IMG/VR virus record: IMGVR_UViG_3300046000_005775
Coordinates: 1 to 31,894 of that record
Strand: one strand, 5' to 3'
From: a virus
Length of the DNA: 31,894 bases
Part shown: positions 30,490 through 31,894 of the stretch, one piece after another
Numbering within the stretch: position 1 is the first letter of the stretch
How the letters are laid out: each line of letters begins with the position of its first letter
Notes under the pieces: model-generated
Seen by the model: the letters and a program-made list of their open reading frames with translations, nothing else
Database searches by the model: none
What the model was told of the DNA's origin: nothing
Translations under genes and position numbers: made by a program

Positions 30490-31231
30490 CTTCTCTTTTT
30501 AATAGTTTAAAAACATGACTTAATGGTACATTATTCTTTTTTAAAGTTTTTTTCAAAGCAGATATCTGTTTTTTTATAATAGGTTCTAATTCTTGATCAA
30601 CATCTTCATATTGGTCTTTCTTTATTAAATCATTACTATCTGTTTTTTTATTGATAATACTTTCAACGTAATCTTCAATATATTTCTTAGGATTTTCAAT
30701 AAGTCTAACTTTATCACCTTCTAAATCCTCATCATATCCATATGAAGATAATCTTTCTTCAGTTTCATCATCATCAATTTCAAGTTCATGTTTAAAATAT
30801 TTTTTAGCGGATTCAATATCAGCATCTCTCCCTAATGTTTTTTCATATCCCAATCCTTTACTTAAATCAGATTCTGCCCAATATCTAAGTGATGTATGCG
30901 TACCGTGTACACCATGAATACCCATAGAACCACCACCTGTTTTTACAATTTCATCGGTAGTTTTATGTGTTGTACCTTTACTATCTTTAGTTAATGGTAC
31001 TTTCTTTTTAGAAATATTTCCAAATTCATCCACTATTTCATCTAATTCATTTTCAACTTTATCTGGTATTTTTTTATAATCAGTTTTACTTGAAAATTCT
31101 TTAGACCATTTATCCCATTTTTTCCTTTCTTTTTTAGGTATGGATTTATCTCCCGCTTTAGCATAAAAGAATCTTTGTTGTGCTTTAGATGCAAAAGTTT
31201 CCTCAATTATTTTCTTTAAATATTGGTCCAT
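30482..31231 (-). CDS. Phage protein with SKAQQRFFYA motif, 249 aa
   Basis: Begins with a helix then FASKAQQRFFYAKAGDKSIP and KKWDKWSKEFSSKTDYKKIP, a short basic module recurring at the N-terminus of many phage proteins (KAQQRF...A...). The middle contains KTGGGSMGIHGVHGTHTSLR. The last 110 residues are acidic then helical (LEPIIKKQISALKKTLKKNN). Function unknown. It is the first gene of the long minus-strand block and has a palindromic late-promoter-like motif 15 nt upstream, divergent to the gene at 31288. Confidence 0.72.
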   Translation of the reverse strand: MDQYLKKIIEETFASKAQQRFFYAKAGDKSIPKKERKKWDKWSKEFSSKTDYKKIPDKVENELDEIVDEFGNISKKKVPLTKDSKGTTHKTTDEIVKTGGGSMGIHGVHGTHTSLRYWAESDLSKGLGYEKTLGRDADIESAKKYFKHELEIDDDETEERLSSYGYDEDLEGDKVRLIENPKKYIEDYVESIINKKTDSNDLIKKDQYEDVDQELEPIIKKQISALKKTLKKNNVPLSHVFKLLKREDE

Positions 31232-31245
31232 TTTATTATTTTTTA

Positions 31246-31259
31246 ATATTTATAAATAT
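31246..31259 (-). promoter_or_regulatory. Late-promoter-like motif, palindromic, for the minus-strand block
   Basis: ATATTTATAAATAT is a perfect 14-bp palindrome, preceded by G on the minus strand as in the motif at 31274. It ends 15 nt before the ATG at 31231. Being palindromic it could act in both directions. Confidence 0.5.
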
Positions 31260-31274
31260 CAAAAGAAATGAAAG

Positions 31275-31288
31275 ATATTTATATATAA
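31275..31288 (+). promoter_or_regulatory. Late-promoter-like motif abutting the start of the last gene
   Basis: ATATTTATATATAA, preceded by G as at 6318, ends at the first base of ATG 31288. The distance is much shorter than at gp21 or gp22, so any transcript would have little or no leader. Confidence 0.45.
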
Positions 31289-31894
31289 TGAATAGTCAAA
31301 ATATTTTAAAATTTTACGGATCAAAACTAGATTTAAAACTAGATTCATCAGAATTTTATGATTTTGAATTATCGGAAGATACAAATTATAATACTGACGT
31401 ATTAGATTTAACAACTGAAATATTATACACTGGATTGACTGTTGATTCTTCTTGTTATTCTGGTTTTACAAATTTATGGGTACTACCCATAAACGAACAA
31501 TATACTGGACATACGTGTGATTTTAAAATAAGAAAAAGAACAGAAAAAGGTTGGACTTTAGATTTTGTTTTTAACCGAAATAATATTGGATGGTCAGGTG
31601 GGTCAACTTTTTATTATTGGGGAATTAGTGGTGAAACAATAGAATCAAATTATGTTGATAATAATCTTTCGTTTAAATTTACAACAGATGGTAGAATAAA
31701 ATGGAATTCGTATAGATATTCTGGTTATTGTGATTCAACAACAGGGTATACTGAATCTTACTATATTTCATCAGGGCAAACACCTATTTTATGTTCAAAT
31801 GGAACTTCTTCCGATTTCAACATCACAATAACTTTTGATAGATATAATCATTATGAAGATTGTGATATTGAAAATAAAGGTGGAACAAATGATT
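31288..31894 (+). CDS. Putative virion structural protein, 3'-partial (202 codons visible)
   Basis: The frame is open from ATG 31288 to the window end. It reads MNSQNILKFYGSKLDLKLDS, then LTTEILYTGLTVDSSCYSGF, WTLDFVFNRNNIGWSGGST, FYYWGISGETIESNYVDNN, DGRIKWNSYRYSGYCDS and SDFNITITFDRYNHYEDCD. It is rich in Tyr, Ser, Gly and beta strands, with a jelly-roll or lectin/concanavalin-like appearance (F.F..DGRIKW.S...), which suits a tail fibre or baseplate surface protein. It diverges from the minus-strand block, and both sides carry the late-promoter-like motif. The exact role is unknown because the C-terminus is missing. Confidence 0.75.
   Translation, partial: MNSQNILKFYGSKLDLKLDSSEFYDFELSEDTNYNTDVLDLTTEILYTGLTVDSSCYSGFTNLWVLPINEQYTGHTCDFKIRKRTEKGWTLDFVFNRNNIGWSGGSTFYYWGISGETIESNYVDNNLSFKFTTDGRIKWNSYRYSGYCDSTTGYTESYYISSGQTPILCSNGTSSDFNITITFDRYNHYEDCDIENKGGTND

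Overview
The window is part of the genome of a T4-like myovirus (a distant relative of Straboviridae and the cyanophages). The host is probably a member of the Bacteroidota, and possibly a flavobacterium. The T4-like assignment rests on the syntenic head module on the + strand: portal gp20, two unrecognised proteins where T4 carries 67/68, prohead protease gp21, acidic scaffold gp22 and major capsid gp23. A gp55-like late sigma factor and a gp5-like OB-fold baseplate protein support it. The host guess is inference. The DNA is very AT-rich, gene starts have A-rich leaders without Shine-Dalgarno motifs, one gene has a TAnnTTTG box just upstream, and one small protein resembles DUF4494, a family I associate with Bacteroidota. 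I saw no tRNA, rRNA, CRISPR array, insertion sequence or integrase. No gene-free stretch exceeds about 140 bases.

Layout. Positions 2-9399 (+) hold the head morphogenesis genes, separated by three clear hairpin-plus-T-tract terminators (about 3801, 6272 and 9421). Positions 9488-10122 (+) hold a 65-aa protein and a dCMP deaminase. Positions 10129-31231 (-) form one long, tightly packed co-directional block with many ATGA/TAATG junctions. Read in its direction of transcription (right to left) it encodes: several phage-type hypotheticals, including a 47-aa tandem repeat protein and a WYL-like protein; a glycosyltransferase; a DUF4494-like protein; dUTPase; PhoH; a HAD-like protein; two more glycosyltransferases; the late sigma factor; a putative baseplate/tail cluster; and a group of composite proteins built from recurring phage domains. 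At 31288 a + strand structural gene starts and runs off the window.

The most striking content is inteins. Four lie in three genes: the tail end of one and all of a second in gp20, one in gp21, and one in PhoH. All three complete ones carry LAGLIDADG endonuclease motifs. Each interrupts the host protein at a conserved or functional spot: the TRAPERR segment of the portal, three residues after the presumed catalytic His of the protease, and inside the Walker A loop of PhoH. The PhoH intein starts with Ala and has the Trp/Cys/Thr signature of class 3 inteins, while the others look class 1.

Expression. A shared motif close to ATATTTATATAWAA lies directly upstream of gp21, gp22, the DNRLRE-like structural gene, the gene at 19951, and both genes of the divergent pair near 31250. 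It resembles the T4 late promoter box, and a gp55-like sigma is encoded here, so it is probably this phage's late promoter. The dCMP deaminase pair instead has a host-like TAnnTTTG box, which would fit earlier transcription of nucleotide metabolism genes.
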